21,249 nucleotides of DNA from assembly GCA_049999765.1 (NCBI GenBank), contig JBNGIQ010002831.1:1-21249 (forward strand), read 5' to 3'. Numbering within the stretch: the stretch's first letter is position 1; every line of letters starts with the position of its first letter. The stretch is from Phaeoceros laevis (lineage: Eukaryota; Anthocerotophyta; Anthocerotopsida; Notothyladales). Made by a program: the position numbers and the translations under genes. Positions 1 to 8,017 of this stretch are shown one piece after another. The notes under the pieces were generated by a model. That model made no database searches, was not told the DNA's origin, and worked only from the letters and a program-made list of their open reading frames with translations.

Positions 1-528
1 AATGCACAGTTGGAGGTGTTGTTGGGGTGTGAGCTCCGATGCCGGCTCTCCGTGGTGCCTTCAACGGATTACGAAGGCAAGGTGGCCTACCTGCGCCTTG
101 ACTCAGCTGAGGTGGTCACATTGCCAGGACGGACGGTCATGGATGGTTTGAGCAGCATCGCCCCAGCGAGAGGGACGGTTGCAACTACGCCCAGCCCTTC
201 CATCCCGGGAGGAAGGGATGGAGGGACGACTATGGCAGCACAACAGTCAGATTCAGCATTCCCGAGGACTGGCACGTCAAGTTCAAGCACAACCAGCGAC
301 AATAGTGATGCCGCGGTGGCTGCACTGCCAGGGCGTGACTCATGCTTGTCATCCGAGTCTTGGAGATTGCTGGGGAAGCGGGTTCGTCCTCGAAGGAGGA
401 GGCAACTTGAATTGATTGCATTTGGCTGTGGCATGGGGCTGATGTGCGGAGCATTGGCCATTTTGATACCCCTACTGTGCATTCTCCTGCTGTTGGTGTT
501 TTTGCCGTCAGCCTCCAGCGGCTCATAA
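1..528 (+). CDS. 3' end of an unrecognised tail-anchored protein gene
   Basis: The frame is open from the window edge to a TAA at 526-528, so this is the last exon, or part of it, of a gene that starts outside the window. The start given by a TTG at position 10 has no meaning in a plant. The visible protein has a short hydrophilic start, a long Ser/Thr/Gly-rich linker (about residues 50-110), a basic stretch (KRVRPRRRR) and then a strongly hydrophobic segment of about 28 residues close to the C-terminus. Basic residues followed by one terminal membrane span are what a tail-anchored or C-terminally anchored membrane protein shows. I do not recognise the family. No frameshift is visible, so it may be functional, but it could equally be another captured fragment. 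Confidence 0.45.
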   Translation, partial: NAQLEVLLGCELRCRLSVVPSTDYEGKVAYLRLDSAEVVTLPGRTVMDGLSSIAPARGTVATTPSPSIPGGRDGGTTMAAQQSDSAFPRTGTSSSSTTSDNSDAAVAALPGRDSCLSSESWRLLGKRVRPRRRRQLELIAFGCGMGLMCGALAILIPLLCILLLLVFLPSASSGS

Positions 529-729
529 CAGAGGTGACTGTTGGACAGGATAGCACTGGGCTTGGGAGATGCTTTATAATAGGTTTCGCTATTCAGGTGC
601 TATTGTAGGAGGTGGAGTTCACTCAACTGGTACAGGTGTAGCAGCTATAGAAGCTGCTGTTGACTGTTCTTTTCTGGAAGCTGGTGTTTCATGTTGTGGA
701 AGGTGGCGTAAAAGCTTCGGACAAATATT

Positions 730-960
730 AGAGCCACATTCTGTATACATGTCCACAGGCAGTTGGCCTCCACTACATCATCCAGCAGACCTCTTTCGAC
801 AATCTTTGAGTGCAGCTCCCTGCCCTTTTGCAAGGCACCACTGCTTGCACACGCCTTCAGAATGCAAGCAAAAGTAACCTGGTCAGCCAAAATGCGGGCC
901 GCCTCCTCCATCTGTCTAACCACAAAGCCTGCGTGTTCCCATAAGAGAAGCCGAATCGGC
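730..960 (-). pseudogene. PPR (PLS-class) protein fragment
   Basis: Minus-strand translation gives ILADQVTFACILKACASSG followed by ALQKGRELHSKIVERGLL, the hallmark of PLS-class pentatricopeptide repeats (organelle RNA-binding, RNA editing or processing factors). About two motifs are visible and then the similarity stops. There is no start codon, transit peptide or C-terminal E/DYW domain nearby, so this is a fragment. It points away from the plus-strand PPR piece that begins about 10 nt further on. Confidence 0.8.
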
Positions 961-969
961 ATATTTTTG

Positions 970-1375
970 CAGCTGTACTGAAGACTTGTGCTGCAGCAGT
1001 GGACTTGGTTTCTGGCAAAGTGGTGCATGCTTATTTTTGGAGTGTGCCGTTAAAGTGGACGATGTGTTTGTTGGTACGAGCCTGGTGGACCTGTATGCAA
1101 AATGTGGGAGCTAGGCAATGCTTGCAGAGTGTTTCACAAATTTCACATTTGTTGCCATGATTGGGGCATTCAGTCAGTATGGACTCAATCAAGAAGCTCT
1201 TGTTTTATATGCGAGTATGCAGCAGGAGGGTATTACTTCTCTGAACAGGGTAACGTTTGGCTGCCTTCTAAAAACATGTGCAAGTGCCGGAGCTTTGCCT
1301 CCAGGAGAGCTGCTTCATTGTCAAATTCAGGAGCGTGGTCTGCAAGTAGATGTGTCTGGTGGCAATAGCTTGGCA
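970..1375 (+). pseudogene. PPR protein fragment, frameshifted
   Basis: The plus strand carries PPR motifs in three frames in turn: LKTCAAAVDLVSGKVVHA near 975-1030, then VDDVFVGTSLVDLYAKCG near 1053-1108, then MIGAFSQYGLNQEALVLY and VTFGCLLKTCASAGALPPGE up to about 1340. Reading on needs at least two indels (near 1030 and near 1110, where a TAG follows KCGS). It is more divergent from the other PPR pieces in the window, so it probably comes from a different PPR gene. Non-functional as it stands. Confidence 0.75.
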
Positions 1376-2060
1376 ACTAAGTGCCACACGGTGGCAGGAT
1401 CACCCCCTGAATCATATGTCCCTCTCGGGCAAAATTCCCCTGCTCTAACAAACCTTAACACCAGCCAGACTCCATTCCTTAAAAACCCATCAGCTCGCCT
1501 CTCACATATCACCTAAGGCTAGGCCGGGTCGTGCTCCCCCGTTCTCCAGAAAGACGATATGAACAGGACAAACCTACTATGACAGATATTTGATATGAAC
1601 AGGACAAACCTACTATGACAGATATTTGCAGACACCTACAGTTTACCAGGACATACCCCCGGCCTGATGGAAGCATCTTCGGACTATTAGAGACAAACAC
1701 CCACTGATCTCGTTAATACGCGTTTGCAGATACAATAGAATTTTTCTTTGATCACGGGCTCACCCTGGTCCTTCTCTGCCGCAGTCAATCTCTGCAATCA
1801 CTCCTGCCGTACGCGTGTAATCCTCCCTTCCACAAACAGGCAAGGCACCAGGTGCAACCTTCATTTCATAACGAAGGGCATCAAAGAGAAGACTAAAAAC
1901 AGACAGACTAAACCTGGTACCAGGGTAATGAAGGTGGAGGCTTGGTTCCTGAGGATCTCGGGAGATCAGGAAAGACTATAGATGGAGCAAGTCTCTGGCA
2001 TCAAAGCATCTGTTGAGAAGCAAAATTGTGGGGCACGAGGAGAACACGCTAGCTAAGTAG
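1376..2060. other. No gene recognised
   Basis: I see no convincing coding frame here. The stretch contains the 36-bp tandem duplication at 1556-1627 and a CCTGGTACCAGG palindrome near 1914. Nothing else supports a feature. Confidence 0.5.
1556..1627. repeat. Perfect 36-bp tandem duplication
   Basis: The unit starting GATATGAACAGGAC occurs twice head to tail (1556-1591 and 1592-1627) with no difference between the copies. This points to a recent slippage or duplication event. It lies outside any recognised gene. Confidence 0.95.
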
Positions 2061-2135
2061 ATATGCTCCACCTGCCATCCAAAGATTTGTTAGAACCAGA
2101 TTTCGAGGACCTGACAGCCCAGGCTGTGGGCATCT

Positions 2136-2795
2136 TTGGAAAACAACGAAACATTGGGAGACGAGGGGGCAAAAGGGGGAGCGCCCACGCTGAAGTTTGC
2201 GCCCTCAGACCCCAAACAAGGAAGAAGGAGAGAGATGCTGGCACTTCTAGGGAGAGCAAGAGAAATTCTAGCGCCTGTCTGCCCAACAAGCCGAGCCAGA
2301 AGGAGAACGGAACAGAGGGTCAGCATGGCAAGTGATGGCTGGATGAACCCGCTTCCCGGGCCTTCTCCACAAAGACACGTAGGAAGAACACGGGTTCAGT
2401 CCACCAGCTTTTTAGTTGAGTTCACAAGCATCTGTGTGGACGAAAGCCTGGGAACAGAGCTCCCTCCCTCGTCGCTGTAGTATGATGTGCTGCAGTGCTC
2501 CTCGTGGTACGCCCTTTTTGGTAGTGGAGGGACTACGGTGGAGAGTGTGCTCCGCAATGTCACCAGGAAGGAACAACGTCAAGTCTTGTTTGACCTCACT
2601 GATAGGGAGCTGATCAAGGTGTTGCGCAATTTAGACCAGCTGCGGGCTTCGCCTCCGGAGAATTCAGAAGAGAATTTGGAATACAACGAGAGCCGTTTGC
2701 GGAAGCTCAGCGCTGCGCGCCGCCACCTGGAAAGCATGCAAAACAGACAGCAGCAAGGTCTGCACGAGGCCCGCAGCGAGACAAGGAGACAGTAA
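2136..2795 (+). pseudogene. Uncharacterised charged ORF with an internal TAG
   Basis: One frame runs from the ATG at 2136 to a TAG at 2478-2480 and continues in the same frame to 2795. The second half (about 100 residues) is rich in charged residues and predicted helical: ELIKVLRNLDQLRASPPENS and then ESRLRKLSAARRHLESMQ look like coiled coil. The first half is Arg/Pro-rich and less convincing. Either the TAG is a nonsense mutation in one gene, or the second half is an exon whose acceptor is the CTGCAG at about 2493-2498. No known family is recognised. A PPR fragment follows on the same strand within 40 nt, the same order seen at 6158-3690 on the other strand. Confidence 0.35.
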
Positions 2796-2829
2796 CCTCG
2801 ACCTGGAGAATGTGAGGTGCCGAGAGAAG

Positions 2830-3000
2830 GCAGTAATGAAGAAGACGGAGGACGCGGGTCTCATTTTGGCTGACCATGTTGCTTGTGCGTGCATTCTGAA
2901 GGCGTGTCTACCCACTGGTGCCAAGAAGTGGTTGTTGTGTTTGGACAGGTGGAGGAGGCGGGTCTCATTTTGGCTGACCATGTTACTTATACCATGTCCT
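2830..3000 (+). pseudogene. Short PPR fragment, internally duplicated
   Basis: The stretch reads EDAGLILADHVACACILKAC in one frame. About 100 nt later a second copy of the same DNA (GCGGGTCTCATTTTGGCTGACC, 22 nt apart from the flanks, near 2855 and 2957) occurs in another frame. Two decayed copies of the same PPR motif have thus been brought together by deletion of most of the triplet between them. Non-functional. Confidence 0.7.
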
Positions 3001-3076
3001 CCTCAGTTGCCCCTGAAAGAACATGACAGAGAGCACGCAGTAGCAGATTTAGAACCTGTAGCCTACATAGCTAGCG

Positions 3077-3140
3077 TACATAGCCATAGCTCTATGTACT
3101 ATTGAGCATACATAGCCATAGCTCTATGTACTATTGAGCA
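3077..3140. repeat. Perfect 32-bp tandem duplication
   Basis: A 32-bp unit (TACATAGCCATAGCTCTATG and 12 further bases) is present twice head to tail at 3077-3108 and 3109-3140. Within each unit ACATAG and CTATGT form a small inverted repeat. No gene association is visible. Confidence 0.95.
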
Positions 3141-3519
3141 GCTGTCGTCGAGGAGAACTGGAACAGAAGTTGGAATTGCAGTGTTCCGGGGTAGGAACCG
3201 CATTTGTAAAGGGGCACGGAAAATCTCCACTCCACACAGACAGTGGTTGTGTGTTTGTGTGTTCTCTGTAATCACCATCACATCTTATCCTAGCTAGGAC
3301 ACACCTGACAGTGTGCATGTGTGCGTCTCAAGAATGTCGTCCCAAACGGGCAAGTTGGCAAAAACCATCACGTGCTCCAACCAGAGTCTCCAGAGAGCTC
3401 AAGCTCACCCTATCTTAGTAACACTGAAATGCAATTCCAGCTTCCAGTTTACATGTTAGTCTGTGAAAAGATTAGACCTGTTTCTATACAAAGCAATAGC
3501 CTGATTAGGCTGTCCCTAC
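3141..3519. other. No gene recognised
   Basis: Apart from short GT-rich runs near 3245-3265 and 3310-3325 I see no coding or structural signal in this stretch. Confidence 0.4.
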
Positions 3520-3654
3520 TTGGAGTAAGCCTTGGTGATGGACGCCCACACAAAGGTGGAAACACAGGGCTAGCTAGGTTGAGGACAACCTCATCACCTT
3601 CAGGATTCATCAGGACGCCTGTATGATAGTCAGGTGTAGTCGGCCTTCTTGAAT
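3520..3654 (-). CDS. Possible isolated exon of an unknown gene
   Basis: On the minus strand a textbook plant acceptor (T-rich tract ending TTTTCAG) is followed by a 135-nt open stretch that reads RRPTTPDYHTGVLMNPEG and then DEVVLNLASPVFPPLCGRPS, ending at a possible donor (CCAA|GTAGGG). The composition looks like real protein rather than noise, and the reverse frames are poorer. I do not recognise the family, and I found no partner exon on either side. It may be one more gene fragment in this collection. Confidence 0.35.
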
Positions 3655-3689
3655 CTGAAAATAAACAAATGAAAATTGATCAAGCAGCC

Positions 3690-5045
3690 TCATGTGCTCC
3701 TACCGACAATGATTTTGCAAACTCAACCTGTTCGAATCTGTCAGGGTTCCAAATGAAAACGAAGAAAACAGTGAGTTCGAAGAAAACAGGGAGGACCACT
3801 GTTTGTGCCTTCAAACCCATCAACAGCAGACCTGTTTTGTCAACCTTTGAGTGCAGCTGCCTGCCCTTCTGCAAGGCACCAGTGTCGTCAAAAACCTGGC
3901 GTCCACCTTCCAGCTCACCCCCTTTTGCATACAGGTCCACCAGACAGGTGCCCACCAATACACCATCTAGCAGACCTCATTTGACAATTTTTGAGTGCAG
4001 TTCCCTGCCCCTTCGCACCAGTGCTTGCACACGCCTTCAGAAGGCAAACAAAAGTAACATGGTCAGGCAAATGAGGCATGCTTCCTCCATCTGTCCAAAC
4101 ACAACAAGCGCCTCTTGGCCGAGACCTTGCTGTGCATACCCAGCAATCGGGGGATTCCATGTCACCTCATCCTTTGTGTCCATGCTGTCAAAAACCTAGC
4201 GTCCACCTTCAGGCTCAGCACCTTTGCATACATGTCCACCAGTCAGTTGCCCACTAATACATCATCCAGCAGACCTCATTTGACAATCTTTTGAGTGCAG
4301 CTCCCTGCCCTTCGCAAGGCAAGCAAAAGTAACATGGTTTGCCAAAATGATGCCCGCCTCCTCCTTTTGTCCATACACAACAACCGCCTCTCGGCCGACT
4401 CCTTGCACAGCATATCCAGCAATCAGGGCATTCCATGTCACCCATCCTTCTTGCCCATGTTGTCAAAAACCTTGCCGGCATCTTCTAGTTCACCACGCTC
4501 TGCATACATGTCCACCAGGCAGTTGCCCCGCACTACGTTATACAGCACACCTTTTTGACAATCTGTGAGTGAAGCCTCCTGCCCTTTTCCAAGGCACAAG
4601 TGCCTGCAGATGCCTCATAAGGCATGCAAAAGTAACACGGTCTGTCAAGATGAGGCCTGCCTCCCCCATTTGTCCATACCCAACAAGCGCCTCTTGGCTT
4701 AGTCCTTGTGTGCATACCCAGGTTGGAGGGCATTCCATGTCCCCACATCCTTCGTGTCCATGCTGTCAAAAACCTGACGTGCATATTCCAGCTTACCACA
4801 TTTAGCATACATGTCCACCAGGCAGTTGCCCAGCACTACGTTATCTACCAAACCTCTTTGACAATGTGTGAGTGAAGCCTCCTGCCCTTCTACAATGCAA
4901 CAGTGCCTGCAGCATGGCCTGCGTCAGGCAACCAAAAGTAACATGGTCAGCCAAAATGAGGCCCGCCTTCTCCACTTGTCCATACACAACAAGCGGGTCT
5001 TGGTCGCGTCCTTGCGTGCATACCTATCTAGGAGGGCATTCCATG
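3690..5045 (-). pseudogene. Decayed array of PPR P-L-S triplets
   Basis: Reading the minus strand, the same PPR cassette recurs: DHVTF-ACLLKACASTGA, then LQKGR-LHSQIVK, then VVGN-LVDMYAK and WNALI-YA. An anchor on the plus strand (GACAAT followed by GAGTG) falls at 3983, 4282, 4557 and 4860, a spacing of 299, 275 and 303 nt. That equals one P-L-S triplet of about 100 residues. A further unit near 3690-3960 (VGTCLVDLYAKGGELEGG) jumps from QVFDD to TGALQKGRQLHSKV, which indicates an internal deletion. Every unit has indels, so no frame stays open over a whole triplet. The source was a PLS-class organelle RNA-binding protein. Confidence 0.85.
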
Positions 5046-6158
5046 CCACCATCTACTTAAGTTATCCTGTGGTGGCTGCCTCCCAAAGTTATCGTATGGT
5101 CGCTGCCTCCTCTTTCCCGCAGAAAGTGTTTTGCCCGTTTTTTCTAGAGGAGGTACCAGTTCTTCCCCTTGGCCTCCGGTGGGCGGCCCTTCCACATCCT
5201 CCCTTGGGCCTCCGGTGGGAGGTGCTGCTGCCGCTGCCGCCCGTGCACTGCTGTCCGATGCACGAACTTCCTCCTTGGTATTTACTGCAGGGGCTGCCAC
5301 TGGCTCCCCTACGCCTGCTCTAGCTGGCTCCCCTACGCCTGCTCTAACTGGCTCCCCTACGCCTGCTCTAGCTGGCTCCTCTATGCCTGCTCTAGCTGGC
5401 TCCCCTACGCCTGCTCTAGCCGCCATGAGCTCCGTGTCCACCTCGCCACGCCGCTTCACAAGGGCACTCCTCTCCTTGCACAATCGCCTTAAGTCGCTTT
5501 GTTTAGAAATGAGCGACATCTCAAGGCGATCCAGCTCGGTGTTCAGCTCGTCACGCTTCCTCCATGTTTGCAATCGAAAGGCTTCGAGCTCGCTGTCCAC
5601 CCCGTCGAGCTTCTTCCATGCTTGCACTCTCAAGGCACTGAGCTCATAGCAGTCTGTGTTCACAGTTTCCAACGACCGATGAACCCTGTCCACGTCCGAC
5701 CTCCACTCCTCCCCGACAGCATCGTGTGCATCCAGACTATCGCTTGCTCCTGCCCCACCCGCTCGGAGCTCCTTGTCCACGTTGGAACGCTTCTGACCTA
5801 ACTGATCTAGTAGTGCTCACTTCTCTTTGCACAGTCGCGCGAAGTCGCTTTGTTTACAATTGATGGACATCGCAATGCGATCCACCTCCCTCTTCAACTC
5901 GTCACGCTTCTTCCATGCTTGCATTCTGAAGGCATCGAGCTCGTTGTCCACCGCATCAAGCTTCTTCCATGCTTGCACTCTCAAGAAACTGAGCTCAGTG
6001 ATGTCTTCGTTCACAGTTTCCAATGCCTGAAGAACCCTTTCCATGTCCGACTTCACAGTTTCCCAAGCCTGTAGAACCCTATCCATGTCTGCCCTTACAG
6101 GTGTGCCCATCATCGCTGCTTGGTGCTCAGATGTTGGTCGCAGAGATGGACCAAGTCA
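5046..6158 (-). pseudogene. Duplicated coiled-coil protein ORF with an internal TGA
   Basis: One minus-strand frame runs through 6158-5046, broken only by a TGA at 5819-5817. It encodes two diverged copies of a helical module of roughly 90-100 residues. Each has an ETVN segment, then RVQAWKKLD-VD-ELDAF, then (M/T)-QAWKKRDEL and then KQSDxxRLCKE, so a 22-residue repeat lies inside each copy. Copy 1 spans about 6095-5735 and copy 2 about 5700-5425. Both are Lys/Glu/Asp-rich and heptad-like, so a coiled coil is likely. A run of five ARAGVGEP octapeptides follows (5421-5302), then an Ala/Gly/Pro-rich tail that merges into the PPR array. I do not recognise the family. It might have been the N-terminal part of a chimeric PPR-containing transcript. 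Confidence 0.5.
5302..5421 (-). repeat. Five 24-bp tandem repeats coding ARAGVGEP
   Basis: GGCTCCCCTACGCCTGCTCT plus four bases is repeated five times without gaps (5302, 5326, 5350, 5374, 5398) with one or two substitutions per copy. The unit is a multiple of three, so the minus-strand frame is kept and gives an octapeptide repeat in the coiled-coil ORF. Confidence 0.95.
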
Positions 6159-6276
6159 AGCCCAACGAAACAAAAGTCTCAGTGTAAGAGTGGGTTTGTG
6201 GTGACCCTGCTTTCTTGGAAGTCAATTTCGTGCGCAAGTTCTGTTCCCTGAAATAATCCCATCTTGGGTCGCTAAT

Positions 6277-6990
6277 TCAGTAACTAATAGTTGTGGGGAC
6301 CTCTTTTACATCCAGGTCTGCAGCTACTCTCTCAACGGCCAACTCCCAGCTCTCATCCGATTCCTGTGAGTCGCCTTCATCCTATTACATATACAAGATA
6401 AAAAAATGCAGCTTAGCACGCACCAGCCTATGATGCAAATTTTGAGGTGGTTGTCATGGGAGAATTTTCTTACCTCCTGAGTTCCAGGTTGTGAGGCACA
6501 CTCCACTCCATGGATGAGATAACTGCATCCCGCCAAGATTCATCCTCGGATTGGGCAGGTTGCTGCCAACGTAAGCCTGTTGAGTGAACGGAGGTACAAA
6601 CAGTTGGAGCACAGCTGGGAGGTCCTGTGTCACTCAAGTTTTGATTGAACCTAGCTGTTGACAGTGCAATCTCTGGATGAATGATATGTCTAGGAATGGG
6701 CCTCAATGGGAGCGATCCTGCATAGAAACGTGCTACTTCAAGGTCGCATGCTCTATGAGCATAGCAAATGCTTGCTTCTCCAAGGGGTGTGGAGAGTGGA
6801 GCATACCTCGGCAATCAGGGTCATTACATTTCTGGTAGTACCCCGCTGTTCGAAAGTCCACCATGTACATAACTGTGCCCATTCACAAACGCTTGGTAGC
6901 AGACTGCAAAAGTACATCGCGCACAATAGTATGCGGATGACTACCGTAGTTGGGTTTACCGTCATTGCTCTTGTGTTGTCGTCCATGTCG
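6277..6990 (-). pseudogene. PRIMPOL: PrimPol-like (primase-polymerase) C-terminal fragment, introns kept
   Basis: Four minus-strand exon candidates are visible: 6990-6960, 6872-6807, 6717-6474 and 6381-6277, each bounded by GT and AG. Joined across the introns, the first two read HKSNDVMYMVDFRTAGYY and then QKCNDPDCRG, continuing to LPLRPIPRHIIHPE. This matches the UL52-type zinc-binding module of eukaryotic PrimPol, the replication-fork primase that restarts stalled DNA synthesis. The module's His (in HKSN) and last two Cys (QKC, DPDC) are present. The first Cys lies beyond the break at 6990. The tail has two acidic ES/DESW motifs like an RPA-binding region. The third intron joins out of phase with the acidic last exon, so a 1-nt indel is likely. 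The catalytic AEP domain is absent. Confidence 0.65.
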
Positions 6991-7290
6991 CAAAAGTAAC
7001 ATGGTCTGCCAAAATGAGGCCCGCCTCCTCCTTTTGTCCATACACAACAACCGCCTCTCGGCCGACTCCTTGCATAGCATATCCAAAAATCAGGGCATTC
7101 CATGTCACCCATCCTTCTTGCCCATGTTGTCAAAAACCTTGCGGCATCTTTCAGTTCACCACATTTTGCATACATGTCCCCCCATGCAGTTGCCCACCAC
7201 TACATCATCCAGCAGGCCTCTTTTCACAATCTCTGAGTGCAGCTCCCTGCCCTTCTGCAATGCACTAGTGCTTGCACACGCCTTCAGCAG
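6991..7290 (-). pseudogene. Single PPR triplet fused to the PrimPol fragment
   Basis: The minus strand reads LKACASTSALQKGRELHSEI and VKRGLLDDVVVGN, then (with a frameshift) WNALIFGYAMQG and EEAGLILADHVTFA, that is, about one 300-bp P-L-S triplet. It ends within a codon at 6991/6990, where PrimPol coding sequence begins on the same strand. On the other side it is cut at 7291 by the start of a foldback hairpin. The sequence is close to unit 3 of the array at 3690-5045, so both probably derive from one PPR source. Confidence 0.75.
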
Positions 7291-7394
7291 GTATTGGGGA
7301 AAGATTGGAGGAAATAACCACAAGCCTGAGGGAGAAAAAAGAAGGTCTGCATCCCTCAAGCATGTCGTTATTTCTGCCAATCTTTCCCCAATAC
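7291..7394. repeat. Foldback hairpin with 43-nt arms (MITE-like)
   Basis: Arm 7291-7333 (starting GTATTGGGGAAAGATTGG) is the inverted complement of 7352-7394 at 38 of 43 positions by my count, with an 18-nt loop. It sits exactly between the PPR triplet and the JmjC intron. I cannot identify a clear target-site duplication. It could be a small MITE or foldback element, or a hairpin precursor of small RNAs. Confidence 0.85.
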
Positions 7395-7555
7395 ACTTCG
7401 TAATTAGCTTCTCTTGCACACCTAGAGGAGCTTATTATCACTGATATGTCTATAGAAGCTGCCCAGTTCCCAACATGTCCATCCTTCAACTGTAAAGCAA
7501 AGTCCACCCAGCAAAGCAACAACAAGGAGTTGCGCACTCAGGATTACCTGCTTAC

Positions 7556-8017
7556 CTTAATCTTGTCCCACATATCTGTAAATAGTTGAACATCAAGCGC
7601 TTCTATAATCCTGCTGCATCCCACCAACGTGCTCACCAGATGCTCCCCACTAAAAAAATGGTGCATTCCCACACATTTTGGAAGCCTGTTTAGTAGCTGA
7701 TATCTCCGACATGCTGTATCTCGAAATGGATACCAATGTAGCATGGCAAAATTGGCAGCTTCTCCCCAGTTCAAACCTACATTCCAATACGCTTTTTACA
7801 ATGTTGTCCTCCTCTGAAACTGGAAACCAGCAAAAAAAACAGAACTAACCCTGCCTGAAGCCAGCAAGATAAGCACGAGGGAATGTAATCACAAATTGTC
7901 CTGGACCTTCCACTGCTCTGCAAACTGGCCACAGAGCAGCTTCGGCGAGAATAAAGTCGTCATCCCTATCAGGAAATCATAGGCTGCAGCATCCTCTTGC
8001 TCTGCTATCATTGGCGG
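7556..8017 (-). pseudogene. JmjC-domain (lysine demethylase-type) fragment
   Basis: Two minus-strand exons are clear. The first ends at 7850 and reads PVCRAVEGPGQFVITFPRAY then LAGF. The second, 7776-7556, reads GLNWGEAANFAMLHWYPF then RDTACRRYQLLNRLP. The intron 7849-7777 has GT and AG ends and joins in frame, and exon 2 ends at a GTAAGC donor. This is the C-terminal half of a JmjC Fe(II)/2-oxoglutarate histone demethylase domain, nearest to KDM4/JMJ13-like plant proteins. In active enzymes the motif is RAYHAGF and its His binds iron; here it is RAYLAGF. The N-terminal half of the fold and the HxD/E ligands are missing. The upstream edge fades between 7960 and 8017, next to the aspartyl-tRNA synthetase piece. 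Confidence 0.75.

Noticed and set aside
1914-1935. TGGTACCAGGGT as a second retrotransposon primer binding site
   Set aside because: Differs from TGGTATCAGAGC at key positions and no LTR end CA precedes it; part of a CCTGGTACCAGG palindrome.
4868-5649. Long plus-strand ORFs over the coiled-coil and PPR regions
   Set aside because: Antisense shadows: the minus strand carries the repeats with recognisable protein sequence.
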